Source of the DNA: Desulfobulbaceae bacterium
Lineage (GTDB): Bacteria; Desulfobacterota; Desulfobulbia; Desulfobulbales; Desulfocapsaceae
DNA: 64,000 nt
Direction of reading: 5' to 3'
NCBI GenBank assembly: GCA_031287565.1
Contig: JAITSS010000046.1
Location: 124,001 to 188,000, forward strand
Shown here piece after piece: positions 47,506-58,200 of this stretch. The translations under genes were made by a program, and so were the position numbers. The notes below the pieces were generated by a model. It was not told the DNA's origin. It worked only from the letters and a program-made list of their open reading frames with translations, and did no database searches. Within the stretch, counting starts at the first letter, position 1, and the number at the start of each line of letters is the position of its first letter.

Positions 47506-50019
47506 ATGGCAGCCGCGACGAACAACAACAGCGACAAGACCGGGCTTGCGGGCGATAAACGCGCCGCCGCCCCAAGGCAATCGGCCTTATCGACCAGCGC
47601 CACCGCGATGAAAAAAAGCATTCTGGAAAATCTGCTGACCTTTCAAGGACGCGATCCGGAGCGTTCCGGTTCGACCGATGTCTACAAGGCCCTGGCTTAC
47701 GCCGTCCGCGACATCATGGTGAAAAAGTGGATCGCCACTCAGAAATCCTACTACAAAGCCGGTGAGAAACGGGTGTACTACCTGTCGCTTGAATTTCTCA
47801 TCGGTCGCAGTCTGGTTTCCAGCATGATCAATTTAGGCATTTTCGAGGCGGCCAAGGAAGCGCTTGCGGAGCTGGGATATGACATGGATCGCATCAGCGA
47901 CGAGGAGGAAGACGCGGGCCTCGGCAACGGCGGTTTGGGGCGGCTCGCCGCCTGCTTCATGGATTCCATCGCCACCCTGAAGATTCCGGCCTACGGTTAC
48001 GGCATTCGCTATGAATACGGGTTGTTCACCCAACGACTTGTCGATGGCTATCAGGTTGAATCGCCTGACAACTGGCTGCAATATGGCACGCCCTGGGAAT
48101 TTGAGCGGCGGATGCCGGTGTTTCCGGTGCAGTTTTATGGCAATGTCATTAGCGAGCTGGATAAGAACGGCAACTACCGCGCTCGTTGGGTCAACACCCA
48201 GCACGTCATGGCCGTGCCTTGCGACATGCTGGTGCCCGGTTACGACAACGACCACGTGATCAATATGCGCCTGTGGACGGCCAAAGCCTCGCGCGAACTT
48301 GACCTGGGCTTTTTTGGTCAGGGTGATTACATCGGCGCGGTGCAGTCTAAAGTCAGCTCGGAAACCATTTCCAAAGTGCTTTATCCACCTGACCACAATT
48401 TGGCCGGTCAGGAATTGCGCCTGCGGCAGCAGTACTTTTTCGTCGCCGCCACTTTCCAAGATATTCTGCGCCGCTACCGTAAAACCAACCGCGAATTCGC
48501 CAATTTTCCCAACGCCGTGGCCGTGCAGCTGAATGATACCCATCCGGCCATCGCCATACCCGAATTGATGCGCATTTTGCTCGATATTGAGGGCTTAAGT
48601 TGGGAAAAATCCTGGGACATCTGTGTTCACACCTTCGCCTATACGAATCACACTCTGATGCCGGAGGCGCTGGAACGGTGGTCGGTCGATCTGATGGGCC
48701 GGGTTTTGCCGCGGCATTTACAAATCATCTACGAGATCAACCAGCGCTTTTTAGAAAGCGTCGCCCAGGAATTCCCCGGTGATATGAACAAACTGCGGGA
48801 TATGTCGCTGATTGAAGAAGGCGAGGTGAAAAGGGTCAGAATGGCGCATCTGGCTGTCATTGGCAGCCACTCCATCAACGGCGTCGCCGCCTTGCACAGC
48901 GAACTTCTAAAGACCCGACTCTTCCCGGATTTTTATCGCATGTATCCGGAACGCTTCAACAATAAAACTAACGGCATTACGCCGAGGCGCTGGCTGCTGC
49001 AAGCCAATCCGCCCTTGGCCGAGCTGATTTGCGATACCATCGGCGACGCCTGGGTCACTCATCTTGATGAGCTGCGCCAGCTTGAGCCATATACCGAAGA
49101 CGCCGCCTTCCGGGCGAGATGGCGGCAGATCAAACAGCAAAACAAGGATCGCCTCGCCGCCTACATCCACAAGACGATCAAGGTTGAAGTCAACCCGCAA
49201 ACGCTCTTCGACGTGCAGGTCAAGCGCATTCACGAGTACAAACGTCAACTCTTAAACGCCTTGAACGTCATCTATCTCTACCAAAGCATGTTGCGTAATC
49301 CTGACCATGTATTTGCGCCGCGCACCGTGGTTTTCGCCGGGAAGGCCGCGCCGTCGTACTGGCGCGCCAAATTGATTATCAAATTGATCAATTCATTAGG
49401 CGAAGTGATCAACAACGACCCCCGGATAAACGGGATGCTGAAGGTGGTGTTCCTGCCGAATTACACAGTTTCGCAGGCGGAAATCATCATTCCGGCGGCG
49501 GATTTGTCCGAGCAGATTTCCACCGCCGGCACTGAGGCGTCGGGCACCGGCAATATGAAATTCGCCTTGAACGGCGCTCTGACCATTGGCACCCTGGACG
49601 GCGCCAATATCGAAATTCGTGAGGAAGTGGGTGAAGAAAACATCTTTATTTTTGGTATGACCGCCGAGGAAGTCGCCTTTGAAAAACTCAACCCCAGTCG
49701 CACGCCAGAAAACATCTGTCAGGTTAATCCGGCGATTCGCGAGGTGATGGACAGCCTAGCCCAAGGCGCTTTCAGCCACGGCGACAAAAAACTGTTCCAG
49801 CCGCTGGTCGAAACCCTGATGAGTCCGCATGACCAATATTTGCTGCTTTTAGACCTGGAATCCTATATCGCCTGCCAGCGTCGCGCGCGTGAATTGTATC
49901 TTGACCAGGAAGCCTGGACGAAAAAGTCGATCCTGAACGTGGCCAGAATCGGCAAGTTCTCGACCGACCGTACCATCCGCCAGTATTCCGAAGAAATCTG
50001 GGGAATTCCCGTCGAATGA
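47506..50019 (+). CDS. glgP: Glycogen/starch phosphorylase
   Basis: YYLSLEFLIGRSL, LGNGGLGRLAACF, EASGTGNMKFALNGALTIGTLDGANIEI. Confidence 0.97.
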   Translation: MAAATNNNSDKTGLAGDKRAAAPRQSALSTSATAMKKSILENLLTFQGRDPERSGSTDVYKALAYAVRDIMVKKWIATQKSYYKAGEKRVYYLSLEFLIGRSLVSSMINLGIFEAAKEALAELGYDMDRISDEEEDAGLGNGGLGRLAACFMDSIATLKIPAYGYGIRYEYGLFTQRLVDGYQVESPDNWLQYGTPWEFERRMPVFPVQFYGNVISELDKNGNYRARWVNTQHVMAVPCDMLVPGYDNDHVINMRLWTAKASRELDLGFFGQGDYIGAVQSKVSSETISKVLYPPDHNLAGQELRLRQQYFFVAATFQDILRRYRKTNREFANFPNAVAVQLNDTHPAIAIPELMRILLDIEGLSWEKSWDICVHTFAYTNHTLMPEALERWSVDLMGRVLPRHLQIIYEINQRFLESVAQEFPGDMNKLRDMSLIEEGEVKRVRMAHLAVIGSHSINGVAALHSELLKTRLFPDFYRMYPERFNNKTNGITPRRWLLQANPPLAELICDTIGDAWVTHLDELRQLEPYTEDAAFRARWRQIKQQNKDRLAAYIHKTIKVEVNPQTLFDVQVKRIHEYKRQLLNALNVIYLYQSMLRNPDHVFAPRTVVFAGKAAPSYWRAKLIIKLINSLGEVINNDPRINGMLKVVFLPNYTVSQAEIIIPAADLSEQISTAGTEASGTGNMKFALNGALTIGTLDGANIEIREEVGEENIFIFGMTAEEVAFEKLNPSRTPENICQVNPAIREVMDSLAQGAFSHGDKKLFQPLVETLMSPHDQYLLLLDLESYIACQRRARELYLDQEAWTKKSILNVARIGKFSTDRTIRQYSEEIWGIPVE

Positions 50020-50103
50020 CAGGCTATCGGCTGGCGCGAAAAGTCCTGGAAATGGCAGGAATATAGGCGATGAACGATTTACCCGGAGCCACCCTTTCGC
50101 CGA

Positions 50104-52800
50104 TCAATAATCGCGCTGGACGCGGGATGTCTCCGCGTCCAGCGGATAATTTTTCGCCAGCCAGGCCAGCTCGTCTTCGCGGTCGGCGACTTGGCCCTCC
50201 AGGTGGGCGTCGAGCAGGTCAAGCAGAATTTTTTTATAGAGCGGCCCGGTCGGATAGCCAAGACGCCGCAGGTCGTCGCCACGCAGTTCGGTTTTCAGAT
50301 CACGCAATTCGGTGACATACTTCGAGACGATGCGGTTCAGGGTGTCGCCGCCCTGGTCAATCGCCATCAGATAGAGCAAGCCTTCGTTGCTCAGCTCCCG
50401 CAATAAGCGATAGGCCCCGCTGTTGCCGATATGTTGATTCCTGGCCAACATTTGGGCGATTTTGTCGCCGTGCTCCTTCTGCCACAAGAGCCGCTCACTG
50501 ATTTTTGGCGATAGCTTGAAGCGTTGGCAAAAATTACCCAGTTCTCCTAGCTCGCTGCCCTTCATCAAAGTCAGCAGCCAGACCATCCATGGGCTGAATT
50601 CTTCCTTCAGATATAAGAGGCGAAACCAGTTTATCGCCTGCGCCGCCTGAGTAAGAGCTTGCAGAAAACGTTTGTCACGCATGGCGCCATCCAACGACGG
50701 CCACAGCAATTGCAACAAGCCGAATTCGGCCAGTCGCCAAATGGCCGGGATGGGATTTTTCTCCGAAAATATCCGTCGCATTTCGCGGAAGAATCGCACA
50801 TCGTCGCCTGAACCGAACAGGCGCTCTTTCACCGCGCCGCGCATCAGGCGGGCGGTGTGCGGCGCGATGGTGAAGCCCAGCTTCTGCTCAAAACGAATCG
50901 CCCGGAACATGCGACTGGGATCATCGACAAAGCTGACGTTGTGCAACACTTTGATTTCCCGGCGCTTCAGGTCGTTCTGGCAATTAAAGAAGTCGATCAG
51001 CTCGCCGAAGTGGCCAAGATTCAGTTGAATGGCCATAGCGTTTATCGTGAAATCGCGGCGATAGAGGTCAAGCTTGATTGAAGAAACCTCGACCATCGGC
51101 AGGGCCGCCGGATGATCGTAGTATTCCAGCCGCGCCGTGGCTACGTCGATATGTTTGCCGTCGCCAAAGATCACATCGGCGGTGGCGAAATGCTCATGGA
51201 TGCTGACGCGACCGTTCATTCGCCGGGCCAGCGCTTTGGCGAAGGCCAGGCCATCGCCTTCAACGACTACATCAATATCCGTGGTCGGCGCGCGCAAAAG
51301 CAGGTCGCGGACATAGCCGCCCGCGACGAACGCCTTGCAATCGAGTTCATCGGCAAGAGCGCCGATGTCCTGCAATACACGCATCTGCTCGTTAGATAGG
51401 CATCCGGTGAGAAAGGCGGAAAGATTGCGTCGGCGTCCGGGGCGACGGTCTTCGCCGCTCGCCGATTGGCCTGGCCCGGACGGAAAGCGCGATGGGTTGT
51501 CAGCCAGATAATTTAATAAGTCGGTGCGGGTGATGACGCCTTCCACCAGGCCGTCGCGCGTGACCGGAACCAGCCGCTGTCGGTTGCCGATGACCAGTTC
51601 GCGAATATCGGTCAGCGTCGCGTCGGGCGATAGAATTCCCACGTCGGTGGTCATGTACTCGGAAACTGGTCTGTCGCCCAGTTTGTGGTGCAGCGCCCGC
51701 TCGATGACCACTTTGGTGATGATGCCCAGCAACTGCGTCCGCTCTGTTGCCGCCTGCGCCAGTTCGACCGGGGCGGCGGCGATGGCGTATTGGTTCATCC
51801 GCTCGTGGGCGTTGGCGATGCTGAGACCGGCGGCGATGACAATCGGCGGACTTGACATCATTTCGCGAGCGATCGGCTGTGGCTGCACGTTGCGGTGCAA
51901 ACTTCTGACCAGTTTATCCTCGGCCTCTATCGCCGTCATGTCGCGAATGGTCGCGGAAGCCGCCGCCGCGTGGCCGCCGCCGCCTAATTCACGGGCGATC
52001 TGTCCGGCGTCGATCTCCGCGAGACGGCTGCGGGCGATGAGGTACACGCGGTCGCCCATGGTCGGCAGGGCGAACACCGCGTCGAGATTGCCCATCTCCA
52101 TGTAGCGCTCAACGATATTGGCGTAGCCATCGACATATTCGCCAAAGCTGGGCGTGGATACGGTGACGCCGATGCCGTGAATCATGTATGAGCGGGCGCC
52201 GTCGCTGAGATTGTGCAGAAGTTCCACCTGCGCCGATGTCCAGTCCTTTTTCAGATAGGAATGAATCACATCGATTTGCGCGCCCTGGCGAAACAGCCAG
52301 GCGGCGGCTTCCAGGTCGTCGGCGGTGGTCGATGAATTGGCCAGGGAACCGGTGTCGGCGTAGATGCCAAGGCCGATGGTCGTCGCCTCTAAGGGTGTGA
52401 GATGAACCGCCTTTTGCCGCAAGCGGCCGACCATGATCGTCGCGGTCGCCCCGACCATGGCGACTTCCTGAAGTTCGCCGCGCATGTCGGCGCAGGCATC
52501 CGGATGATGATCAAAAAGATGGAGCTGAAGGCGCGAGTTGTTCAGGCATTCGGCTAAAACGCCGATGCGTTTGGATGAGCGGGTATCGACGACGATCATG
52601 GCCTCGACCAAAGCCGGATCAATATCTTTGATGTGGCGAAATTCGATGTGGTATTCGAGTTGGCGGGCGATGTAATCGCTGACTTCAACAGCCAGGCTGT
52701 CGGGTAATACGGCCACCGCGTCGGGATACAGGCGGCGGGCGGCGACCATCGAGGCCAGGGCGTCAAAATCGGCATTGGCGTGCGTGACGATGATCCGCAT
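50104..52800 (-). CDS. CBS-DHH-poly(A) polymerase/tRNA nucleotidyltransferase fusion (A-adding enzyme-like)
   Basis: DHH: VTHANADFDALASM, DTRSSKRIGV, FDHHPD, GGGGHAAAAS; CBS pair; VAGGYVRDLLL...TDIDVVVEG nucleotidyltransferase. Confidence 0.92.
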   Translation of the reverse strand: MRIIVTHANADFDALASMVAARRLYPDAVAVLPDSLAVEVSDYIARQLEYHIEFRHIKDIDPALVEAMIVVDTRSSKRIGVLAECLNNSRLQLHLFDHHPDACADMRGELQEVAMVGATATIMVGRLRQKAVHLTPLEATTIGLGIYADTGSLANSSTTADDLEAAAWLFRQGAQIDVIHSYLKKDWTSAQVELLHNLSDGARSYMIHGIGVTVSTPSFGEYVDGYANIVERYMEMGNLDAVFALPTMGDRVYLIARSRLAEIDAGQIARELGGGGHAAAASATIRDMTAIEAEDKLVRSLHRNVQPQPIAREMMSSPPIVIAAGLSIANAHERMNQYAIAAAPVELAQAATERTQLLGIITKVVIERALHHKLGDRPVSEYMTTDVGILSPDATLTDIRELVIGNRQRLVPVTRDGLVEGVITRTDLLNYLADNPSRFPSGPGQSASGEDRRPGRRRNLSAFLTGCLSNEQMRVLQDIGALADELDCKAFVAGGYVRDLLLRAPTTDIDVVVEGDGLAFAKALARRMNGRVSIHEHFATADVIFGDGKHIDVATARLEYYDHPAALPMVEVSSIKLDLYRRDFTINAMAIQLNLGHFGELIDFFNCQNDLKRREIKVLHNVSFVDDPSRMFRAIRFEQKLGFTIAPHTARLMRGAVKERLFGSGDDVRFFREMRRIFSEKNPIPAIWRLAEFGLLQLLWPSLDGAMRDKRFLQALTQAAQAINWFRLLYLKEEFSPWMVWLLTLMKGSELGELGNFCQRFKLSPKISERLLWQKEHGDKIAQMLARNQHIGNSGAYRLLRELSNEGLLYLMAIDQGGDTLNRIVSKYVTELRDLKTELRGDDLRRLGYPTGPLYKKILLDLLDAHLEGQVADREDELAWLAKNYPLDAETSRVQRDY

Positions 52801-52811
52801 GATGTGTTCCC

Positions 52812-53744
52812 TCAGCTGCGGGGATGAAATTGTTTGTGGATGCGCCGCAGTCCTTCATCCTCAACATGGGTGTAAATCTGGGTGGTGGCGACATCGGCGT
52901 GGCCCAGCATCATCTGCACCGAGCGCAGGTCGGCCCCACGCGCCAGCAGGTGGGTGGCAAACGAATGCCTGAGCGTATGCGGCGAACACGGCTTGCCGAT
53001 GCCGACGCGGATTGTCTCTTCGCGGACGATCTGCCAGAAACGCAGGCGGCTCATGGCCTGGCCGCGCCGGGTGACGAACAGATACGGGCTGGTTTTCCCG
53101 CGCAGAATCCGTTGCCGGTGGTGTTGGATGTAGTCTTCAAGCCGCTCGCTTGCGACCATGGCGAAGGGGATCAGTCGGGTTTTATCGCCCTTGCCCTGAA
53201 CCCGTAAAAACCGCGCCGACAGATTGACGGCGATAAGCGGCAGCGTCACCAGCTCAGAAACCCGCAGTCCGGTGGCGTAGAGCAGGGTCAGCATCGCCAG
53301 GTTGCGAGCGGCGAGCGGCGTTGGCGCGGTCGGCGTTTGCAGAAGTTTATCCACATCGTCCAGCGACAGGGTATGTGGCAGGGCGCGGTCAGGTTTTGGC
53401 AGGTCAATGAAAGAAAATGGGTTGGCGGTGATTTCGCCGTTCCGAACCAGGAAGGCGAAGAAGCCGCGCAACAGCGAAACCCGGCGGGCGTTGCTGCGGC
53501 GGCTGACACCCCGCGCCAGGGCGGCGGCGAGGAAGCGCTGGATGACGGTCGGCGTGACCGCCGCGAAATCGTTTATGCCTTCCTGGGCGAGAAAAGAGGA
53601 AAAAATTTGAAAATCGGAAGAACAGGCATCGAGCGTATTCTTCAATAAACGGCGTTCGTCGCGCAGATAGTTGAGATACCTCGATTCCGCCTTAAGAAAA
53701 AATCGATTGGGGAGCGGCATGGAAGACGACAAAAAAAGCGACAT
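52812..53744 (-). CDS. Tyrosine recombinase (XerC/XerD type)
   Basis: YATGLRVSELVTL, CSPHTLRHSFATHLLARGADLRSVQMMLGHADVATTQIYTHV. Confidence 0.93.
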   Translation of the reverse strand: MSLFLSSSMPLPNRFFLKAESRYLNYLRDERRLLKNTLDACSSDFQIFSSFLAQEGINDFAAVTPTVIQRFLAAALARGVSRRSNARRVSLLRGFFAFLVRNGEITANPFSFIDLPKPDRALPHTLSLDDVDKLLQTPTAPTPLAARNLAMLTLLYATGLRVSELVTLPLIAVNLSARFLRVQGKGDKTRLIPFAMVASERLEDYIQHHRQRILRGKTSPYLFVTRRGQAMSRLRFWQIVREETIRVGIGKPCSPHTLRHSFATHLLARGADLRSVQMMLGHADVATTQIYTHVEDEGLRRIHKQFHPRS

Positions 53745-53774
53745 CGGCGCTTGCCCGGTGTCGCTTTTGGAGTA

Positions 53775-53969
53775 TCAGGCCGCTCTTTTCAAACGATTGA
53801 ACTTACGCAGTTTGCGGCGGGCCTCGGCCTGTTTGCGGCGCTTTTTGACCGATGGTTTTTCGTAGTATTCACGCCGTTTCAGTTCTTTTTTGATGCCGTC
53901 AATCTGGAGTTTTTTCTTTAATTGACGGATGGCGTATTCCAGATCGCCTCGCACTTCGACTTCAATCAT
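53775..53969 (-). CDS. rpsU: 30S ribosomal protein S21
   Basis: MIEVEVRGDLEYAIRQLKKKLQIDGIKKELKRREYYEKPSVKKRRKQAEARRKLRK. Confidence 0.95.
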   Translation of the reverse strand: MIEVEVRGDLEYAIRQLKKKLQIDGIKKELKRREYYEKPSVKKRRKQAEARRKLRKFNRLKRAA

Positions 53970-54267
53970 GTGTTGCTCCCATGAAGGTGATGGATTTAGG
54001 ACAGGTGCCGCTGAGTGAGGCGATCCCATAAAAAATTGACAGAACCGCCCTTATAATCCAGATTGGCTGGCGCTGTCAAAATGTTTCTCAAAGAACCGCC
54101 GTCTCTTTTATGATTGGCGGATTTTGTGGTCTGCTCCGCCATTTTCTGTTATTCCCGCTGGCTGTTCCGGTGAATGTGGAAGGAATATCCGCCGATTGAA
54201 CCTGTGCGCCTGACGAGATGGACTACGACAGGTAGGCGAATTAACTCAGTATTTTCATAAATTCACG

Positions 54268-55608
54268 ATGAATATTCTGCTCATCTCCGTCAATCGCCAG
54301 ACCGCGCCCTATCCGGTGTATCCGCTGGGTCTTGATTATGTCGCGGCGGCCATCGCCGAAAAACATCGAACGCATATCTGCGACCTGCTGACCGTGACTA
54401 GGGAAGAACTCGCTGGAATTATAAAAGAATTCGCGCCGGATCTGATTGGGCTTTCCTGCCGGAACATCGACAATACCGATTACGCCGCGCCGGTCTCGTT
54501 TGTGCCGGATGCCGCTGAATTGGCAGCTTGGCTGCGCGAGCGGACGCGGGCGATTCTGGTTTTGGGCGGTTGCGGTTTCACCATGATGCCGGAAGTGTTT
54601 CTGCGGGCGACCGGCGCTGATTTCGGCATTGTCGGCGAGGGCGAACGCTTGCCGCTTTTGCTCGACGCCTTGGCCGAAGGCCGCGAGCCGACGGAGATTG
54701 AAGGTGTCGTATCCCTGGCGAACAAAAAGGACGCGCCCAAGCCTTGGCCGGGGACGATGACGAGGCGTTTCGTCGCAAGCGGCCGCCATGAATATTATCT
54801 GCGCCACGGCGGAATGCTCAATTTACAAAGTAAACGCGGTTGCGTGTTCCGCTGCTCCTACTGTTCCTATCCGCAAATTGAAGGTAATAAACATCGTTTG
54901 TTTGATCCGGATGAGGTGGCCAGTGAAGCGAAATTGCTACAAGAATCAGGGGCGAAGTATCTGTTCTTCACCGATTCGGCCTTTAATTCCGATATCGCCC
55001 ATTCCCTGGCCGTGGCCCATGCCCTGGAAAAGCGTAAATTATCTATCAGATGGGGCGCGTTTTTCGCGCCTGTGCCGATGCCAGATGAATATTTCCATAT
55101 CATGCGGCGCTCTGGCTGCAAACATGTCGAATTTGGTAGCGAATCGTTGTCTGATTTGATGCTGAAATCATACAAAAAACCATTTACGGTGGCCGATGTG
55201 TTCGCGGCGCACGAAAAGGCGCTGGCCGCCGGTTTGCACGTGGCGCATTATTTCCTGTTTGGCGGTCGCGGTGAATCGGCGGCGACGCTGACGGAATCCC
55301 TGGATAACATTGAACAATTGCGGAAAACGGTGTTCTTTCTGTTCACCGGCGTTCGCCTCTATCCCGGCTCGCTCCTGTGCCGCCAGGCGATTGAGGAGGG
55401 CCGAATACAGCCTGGCGATACGCTGGCCGAATCGACATTTTATCGGCCACAGGCCATCAGCCTCGAAGAAATCGCCGCGATGATTCAGGCGCGGGCGGCG
55501 GCTCGGGAAAATTGGTTGTTCGGGGCGGGCGGCGCGCTGGATGCAACTGTCGCTAACTTGTACGCCCGTGGTTTCGTCGGGCCGTTGTGGGAATTTCTGA
55601 CTCAATGA
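54268..55608 (+). CDS. B12-binding-domain radical SAM protein
   Basis: N-terminal NILLISVNRQTAPYPVYPLGLDYVAAAI; CxxxCxxC = CVFRCSYCSYP. Confidence 0.9.
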   Translation: MNILLISVNRQTAPYPVYPLGLDYVAAAIAEKHRTHICDLLTVTREELAGIIKEFAPDLIGLSCRNIDNTDYAAPVSFVPDAAELAAWLRERTRAILVLGGCGFTMMPEVFLRATGADFGIVGEGERLPLLLDALAEGREPTEIEGVVSLANKKDAPKPWPGTMTRRFVASGRHEYYLRHGGMLNLQSKRGCVFRCSYCSYPQIEGNKHRLFDPDEVASEAKLLQESGAKYLFFTDSAFNSDIAHSLAVAHALEKRKLSIRWGAFFAPVPMPDEYFHIMRRSGCKHVEFGSESLSDLMLKSYKKPFTVADVFAAHEKALAAGLHVAHYFLFGGRGESAATLTESLDNIEQLRKTVFFLFTGVRLYPGSLLCRQAIEEGRIQPGDTLAESTFYRPQAISLEEIAAMIQARAAARENWLFGAGGALDATVANLYARGFVGPLWEFLTQ

Positions 55609-55621
55609 AGTGAGAGTGAAT

Positions 55622-55987
55622 ATGTCCGACGCAACCGCCGCCGGGGCAAATCAAGCGGCCACGCCCGCCGTCATTGAAAGCGAATGGCTTGTCCCTGCCG
55701 ATTCGATATGGTTTTCCGGCCATTTTCCCGATAATCCGATTGTGCCGGGTGTCGCCCAGGTCGAGATGGCGGCGCGGGCGATTGCCGGATGTTCCGGCAA
55801 AAATCTTTACGTATCGCGGCTGAGCAGGGTAAAATTCAAAGCTCTTGTCCGCCCCGGCGAACGCCTGCATATGACGGCGAGGCCGACCGGCGCGGCGGGC
55901 GAGTTCAGCTTCAGCATTAGCGCCGACGACAGGGACGTTTGTTCCGGCATCATAATCCTATCAGAAAAAGAGTGTGAAAAAGTATGA
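55622..55987 (+). CDS. FabZ/ApeI-like hotdog 3-hydroxyacyl-ACP dehydratase
   Basis: WFSGHFPDNPIVPGVAQVEMAARA. Confidence 0.8.
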   Translation: MSDATAAGANQAATPAVIESEWLVPADSIWFSGHFPDNPIVPGVAQVEMAARAIAGCSGKNLYVSRLSRVKFKALVRPGERLHMTARPTGAAGEFSFSISADDRDVCSGIIILSEKECEKV

Positions 55988-56247
55988 GCGCGCTTGAACC
56001 AACCATTGTCAGGGTCGCGGAAATCATCATCAATGAACTGAAACTTGAGGATGTGACGCCGCAAACCTTTGATCCTGATCTCGATTTAGTCGATGAAGTG
56101 GGTATAGATTCGATGGATTTGGCGACTATCGCCCTGTCGATTCGTGATGAATTCTCAATTCGCATTGATGAGGACGACTATCCGAAACTGACCACGGTAC
56201 GCATCATCGCCGAATATATCCGGGATAAGAGAGCAGGGGACAAGTAA
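55984..56247 (+). CDS. Acyl carrier protein
   Basis: DEVGIDSMDLATIALSIRDEFSIRIDEDD (DSM phosphopantetheine site). Confidence 0.9.
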   Translation: MSALEPTIVRVAEIIINELKLEDVTPQTFDPDLDLVDEVGIDSMDLATIALSIRDEFSIRIDEDDYPKLTTVRIIAEYIRDKRAGDK

Positions 56248-57348
56248 ATGGCCGTTGCCGAAAAAAACTGGAAATTCGCCGACATCCTCGCTATTCCGGA
56301 AATCGGCGCGCGTTTTGCCAAGGTGCGGCGCTGGTTCTTTTTGCGTGAATCGACCTACGATATGACCAGTCGTTGCAATATCCGTTGCGAAGGCTGTTAT
56401 TACTACCAGGGTAACAAACAATACGCCCCTGAAAACGGCGACCCGGCGGCCTGGCGCGCCCTGATGGTCGCGGAAAAGGAGCGCGGCGTCACCTTTGTGG
56501 TCTTGGCGGGCGCGGAACCGGCCCTGGTTGCCGAATTGTGCCGTGAGTGTTACCAGGTGATTCCCCTGGGGGCCATTGCCAGCAATGGTCTGAAAAAAAT
56601 ACCGAAAGATATTGATTACCGCCTGCATATTTCGGTATGGGGCAACGACGCCGCCAGCGAAAAAATCCGCGGCGCCGCCGACATGCTGAAGCGGCAGATC
56701 GAAAATTATCACGGTGATGACCGCGCGGTTTTCGTTTACACCTTCACGCCACAAAATATTAGTCAGGCAGCAGAGGTGGCCGAGACCCTGGCGGCGCATG
56801 ATCTGCCGATGACGTTTAACATGTTTTCCGCGCCGACCGGCTATGCCGGGCCACTGCGTCACGATGCGCAGAGCCTCAGGCAAACCGCTGAAATGATGGA
56901 GAATTTGCTGGCGACCTGGCCGAAAATCGTACTATTTTCCCACTACAACATCGCGGCGCACACCAATAATCTGGGATTGCACCGGCTGTATGGATGCTCC
57001 TATCCGCGACAAAATCCGTCCACCGCCGTCGGTTTGGGCCGGACGTTCCGCCAATATCGCGCCGACCTTAATTGGGATCGCGCCGCCGCCTGCTGCGTGC
57101 CCGACACCGATTGCGACGATTGCCGCCATTACGCCGCCGGTTCCGCCGTGGTCACGGCCCGCATGTATCGCCACGCCGTCAATCCGCAGGCGTTTTCGGC
57201 CTGGCTTGATTATGTCGATACCTATCTCGCTGTTTGGGTTAAAGACTACGAAAAAAGCGCTAACCTGCTGAACCGCGCGCCGCTACCGACACCTATCCAA
57301 CCGACGCCAGATATTGAGCGTCCAGTTACATCTCCAGGGAAACGCTGA
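56248..57348 (+). CDS. Radical SAM protein
   Basis: YDMTSRCNIRCEGCYYYQGN; C-terminal Cys cluster CCVPDTDCDDC. Confidence 0.88.
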   Translation: MAVAEKNWKFADILAIPEIGARFAKVRRWFFLRESTYDMTSRCNIRCEGCYYYQGNKQYAPENGDPAAWRALMVAEKERGVTFVVLAGAEPALVAELCRECYQVIPLGAIASNGLKKIPKDIDYRLHISVWGNDAASEKIRGAADMLKRQIENYHGDDRAVFVYTFTPQNISQAAEVAETLAAHDLPMTFNMFSAPTGYAGPLRHDAQSLRQTAEMMENLLATWPKIVLFSHYNIAAHTNNLGLHRLYGCSYPRQNPSTAVGLGRTFRQYRADLNWDRAAACCVPDTDCDDCRHYAAGSAVVTARMYRHAVNPQAFSAWLDYVDTYLAVWVKDYEKSANLLNRAPLPTPIQPTPDIERPVTSPGKR

Positions 57349-57434
57349 TTAAATTTGGCGGTGATGTCATGGAATAGTTGAAGAGTAATTTTAATTTGTG
57401 ATATGATTGACGAAAATCAATAAGGAGGTGAAAT

Positions 57435-57770
57435 ATGGTTTATATCAAAGTATTATGTCCGCATTGCGGGAGTGATGACATTGTTTTGCATGGTAAAAAT
57501 ACGAACGGCAAGCAGAGGTTATTGTGTCGAAATCCAGAATGTTCACATAAGACGTTTCAGCTTGATTATGCTTACAACGCCTGCAAGCCTGATATAAAAC
57601 AACAAATTATTGATATGGCTATGAATGGCTCAGGGACTCGCGATACAGGACGTGTCCTTAATGTTTCAAAAGATACTGTTACTTCTGTTTTAAAAAAACA
57701 GAAAAATTCCCAAAGCAAGTTAATGAAGAATACCTTTCAAAACTTGATTCCAATCGACAAATTGATATAA
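57435..57770 (+). CDS. IS1-family InsA-like protein
   Basis: VLCPHCGSDDIVLHGKNTNGKQRLLCRNPECSHKTFQLDYAYNA. Confidence 0.88.
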   Translation: MVYIKVLCPHCGSDDIVLHGKNTNGKQRLLCRNPECSHKTFQLDYAYNACKPDIKQQIIDMAMNGSGTRDTGRVLNVSKDTVTSVLKKQKNSQSKLMKNTFQNLIPIDKLI

Positions 57771-58200
57771 AAGTTCAAAATGCGTTAGATATTGAAACGG
57801 ATGAAATGTGGAGCTTTTATCAAAAGAAAAAAATCAAATTTGCTTGTTGTGGGCACTTGATCACGCTACAAATACACCTATCGCCTACACGTTTGGAACT
57901 CGCGAATATAAATATCTTGATGAACTCTTGGAATTACTAAAGCCTTTCAATGTCAGAACTGTTTATACAGATGATAACTTTGCATACTCATCAAGAATTT
58001 CCACCGACCATCTTGTTGTAAGCAAGAAAAACACTCAGCAAATCGAAAGAAATCATTTAACGCTTCGTACACGAATTAAAAGGCTTTGTCGGAAAACTAT
58101 ATGCTTTTCTAAAAATAAAGATATCCATAAAGCGGTCATTGGAACATTTATAAACACTTTCTTCTTCGGTAGAAAATTATCCGCCTCAACTATTTTGTGA
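57698..58200 (+). pseudogene. IS1-family InsB-like transposase split over two frames
   Basis: Frame 2: TEKFPKQVNEEYLSKLDSN...DIETDEMWSFYQKKK; frame 1: NQICLLWALDHATNTPIAYTFGTREYKYLDELLELLKPFNVRTVYTDDNFAY...ERNHLTLRTRIKRL; frame change in A7 tract at 57827-57833. Confidence 0.8.

Noticed and set aside
50104-52800. CBS-DHH-poly(A) polymerase fusion as a new enzyme
   Set aside because: This architecture is known for A-adding-type tRNA nucleotidyltransferases.
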